Source: Eutreptiella sp. 'Long Island Sound 2002' (taxonomy: Eukaryota > Euglenozoa > Euglenophyceae > Eutreptiales > Eutreptiaceae). Taken from it: a stretch of 64,000 nucleotides of DNA. Of this stretch, positions 62,809-64,000 are shown piece after piece. A model generated the notes under the pieces. The model was given only the letters and a program-made list of their open reading frames with translations. It was not told where the DNA came from and ran no database searches. How positions within the stretch are numbered: the first letter of the stretch is position 1; every line of letters starts with the position of its first letter. The stretch is from assembly GCA_964036045.1 (NCBI GenBank), contig OZ038380.1, forward strand, positions 63,224,591 to 63,288,590, given 5' to 3'. Position numbers and translations under genes: made by a program.

Positions 62809-64000
62809 TCAGCTATCCCGCATCGGCATCACCGCTGGGTCCGCCGGCGCAGCCAGGGCATCCGGCTGCGCCGGGGCCATGGGGTTCGAGCCATTTCCCA
62901 GCGGGGCCCACAGGGGGGCCAGGGGGGCCGGGGGAGCCAGGGGGGCCAGGGGGGGCAGCCCCGCGGGGATGGACCCTGGTTGGGCCGCACCGCCGGTCCC
63001 TGGGGCCGCCCCGGGTGCCTCCTCATCGCCGTCTGCGTGGTCGGCCGCCTGGGGCGGGGGGCGCTGGGCGTACGGGGCGTGCCACGGGGACCTCCGTGCC
63101 CTCCCTTGCAGGATGTTGGAGGCCGCCTTCTTGTCGTCCACCGGGGCTGCTGCGTGCACCGCGTGCCACGCCAGGTGTTCCAGCATTGCCCCGCTTGTGC
63201 AGTACTTGTCTGCACACAGGGGGCATTTCGTTGGCTCCGTGGCCCCTCGCGCCGGGGGGAGCGGCACCGACTTCTGGATGGCGCCCTCTGCTGCTGGTTC
63301 GAAGGGCAGGTTGGCCAGTGGAACCGTGTGTGGTGCCAGTGTGCGGTCCGGGGCCGCCGCATCGAGGGCTCGTGTCGCGGGCGCGGGCCCGAGACTCCGG
63401 ATGGCATCACGCTGCGCGTCTGCTTGCAGCCACGTTTGCCAGTGCGTGGAGCCGATTTGGCGGTCGGGTTTGCCCCGCCATCGCAGGTCGTGGAAGGCTT
63501 GTAGCCAGTGGTACACTGTGGTCGGGACCGCCAGCTGGAGCTCTAGGTCGGCGGGGTGCGCCGCTGCCGGCCACACTCCCAGCCTAGCCGCCCGGGCGTT
63601 GTCCTTCAGCCTGACCTGGAGCAGGAGGGCCTGGTGTTCGCCCTCCCGTAGCGCCTTGACGATCATGCGGGTACAGTCTGCCACGCGGACCACGGCTTCG
63701 GGCCCTGGCAGGCGCTCGGGGTCGCAGACGACGATGTGCGCATCTGCCGGGCTGAACATGCAGACCACCCACTGCGGGTTCTGCTGTCCCCGTTTGGCCA
63801 CCGCCAGGGTAGCCGCCGGGCGGGCGTGCGTGATTGGCCCCGCGTGGAGGTCCGGGACGTCCGTGGCCCTGATGGCGTCTCCCTGCCACGCGGCCCGTAG
63901 ATGCTCCTCCTGGTCGGGGCTCCACACCAGTGCGGGGGGGTTGACCCATCCCGGTTCCTGCCTCTTGTTAGGGGCGCTGACGGTGTGTAGCAGGACTGCC
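62809..64000 (-). CDS. LINE B ORF1 (partial), C2H2-like finger protein
   Basis: Open from the window edge to TGA at 62811-62809; at least 396 codons, 5' end missing. A C-x2-C-x12-H-x3-H motif (CPLCADKYCTSGAMLEHLAWH split over 63163-63225) is a plausible zinc finger. The N-terminal part is globular-looking (VVCMFSPADAHIVVCDPERL, YHWLQAFHDLRWRGK). The C-terminal ~100 residues are Pro/Ala-rich (PPLAPLAPPAPLAPL). Its ORF1 position suggests the RNA-binding ORF1 product of the element. The stop is 12 nt upstream of the ORF2 ATG and in the same frame. Confidence 0.65.
   Translation of the reverse strand, partial: AVLLHTVSAPNKRQEPGWVNPPALVWSPDQEEHLRAAWQGDAIRATDVPDLHAGPITHARPAATLAVAKRGQQNPQWVVCMFSPADAHIVVCDPERLPGPEAVVRVADCTRMIVKALREGEHQALLLQVRLKDNARAARLGVWPAAAHPADLELQLAVPTTVYHWLQAFHDLRWRGKPDRQIGSTHWQTWLQADAQRDAIRSLGPAPATRALDAAAPDRTLAPHTVPLANLPFEPAAEGAIQKSVPLPPARGATEPTKCPLCADKYCTSGAMLEHLAWHAVHAAAPVDDKKAASNILQGRARRSPWHAPYAQRPPPQAADHADGDEEAPGAAPGTGGAAQPGSIPAGLPPLAPLAPPAPLAPLWAPLGNGSNPMAPAQPDALAAPADPAVMPMRDS
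63163..63225 (-). other. C2H2-like zinc-finger motif in LINE B ORF1
   Basis: Spacing C-x2-C-x12-H-x3-H, starting with CPLC and ending with HLAWH. ORF1 proteins of many LINEs carry CCHC knuckles instead, so a C2H2-type spacing is worth noting. Confidence 0.55.

Larger units (their letters stand above)
50176..64000 (-). mobile_element. LINE B: giant non-LTR retrotransposon, 5' end beyond window
   Basis: At least 13.8 kb on the minus strand. Order: ORF1 (partial), ORF2 (endonuclease, RT, RNase H, CCHC, extension), ORF3, ORF4, ORF5, ~2.7-kb 3' region and a TCAAACC-type tail at 50176-50191. It is collinear with LINE A over the shared 11.4 kb. APE-type endonuclease plus RT and RNase H suggests a relationship to I-group LINEs, but length and ORF layout are unusual. 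Stops and frameshifts show the copy is inactive. Confidence 0.88.

Overview
This window looks like repeat-dominated nuclear DNA from a eukaryote with a large genome. I see no operons, no rRNA, no functional tRNA and no complete host gene. Nearly everything is transposable elements, nested elements, satellites or low-complexity DNA. The mix of very GC-rich blocks (LINEs, satellites) with AT-balanced blocks (an LTR retrotransposon) would fit a dinoflagellate or another large-genome protist or alga. That assignment is inference; nothing here is diagnostic.

Layout. (1) 1-1577: remnant of a Ty3/gypsy-type LTR and leader carrying a tRNA-like segment. (2) 1578-13126, plus strand: a 5'-truncated copy (LINE A) of a very large non-LTR retrotransposon. 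(3) 13127-14754, minus: an internal LINE fragment (LINE C), fused in frame to an unrecognised protein ORF reaching 16735. (4) 16.6-20.8 kb: GGTG-rich minisatellite. (5) 18.1-24.6 kb, dense from 20.8 kb: about 40 copies of a small hairpin motif whose stem varies in a compensated way. (6) 24.8-26.2 kb: degenerate AT-balanced repeats. (7) 26230-41077: a three-level nest. A dispersed repeat Y is interrupted by an 11.3-kb Ty3/gypsy element (26459-40217, TSD TAATA), whose 5' LTR is itself interrupted by a 2.44-kb minus-strand non-autonomous LTR element (26612-29052, TSD TCGTA). An uninterrupted paralogue of Y at 48086-49155 gives the empty-site sequence. (8) 42.0-43.4 kb: plus strand almost without T. 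(9) 43985-46895: about 14 tandem units of ~208 bp with a three-unit higher-order repeat. (10) 46905-47999: two short LINE fragments. (11) 49.2-50.2 kb: a coding remnant and another gypsy leader. (12) 50176-64000, minus: a second, longer LINE copy (LINE B), still open at the window edge.

The LINE is the main coding system. Combining copies A and B, the order is ORF1 (C2H2-like finger), ORF2 (AP endonuclease, reverse transcriptase, RNase H, CCHC knuckle and a long C-terminal extension ending in a second Cys cluster), then three further ORFs downstream of the RT gene, a ~2.8-kb 3' region and a TCAAACC-heptamer tail. At no less than 13.8 kb it is far larger than typical LINEs. Both copies are decayed by stops and frameshifts, and both have lost the first Asp of the RT YxDD motif by different substitutions. 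The gypsy element has gag, protease, RT, RNase H, integrase and a chromodomain, also with several stops and frameshifts. No element seen here is intact enough to be autonomous.
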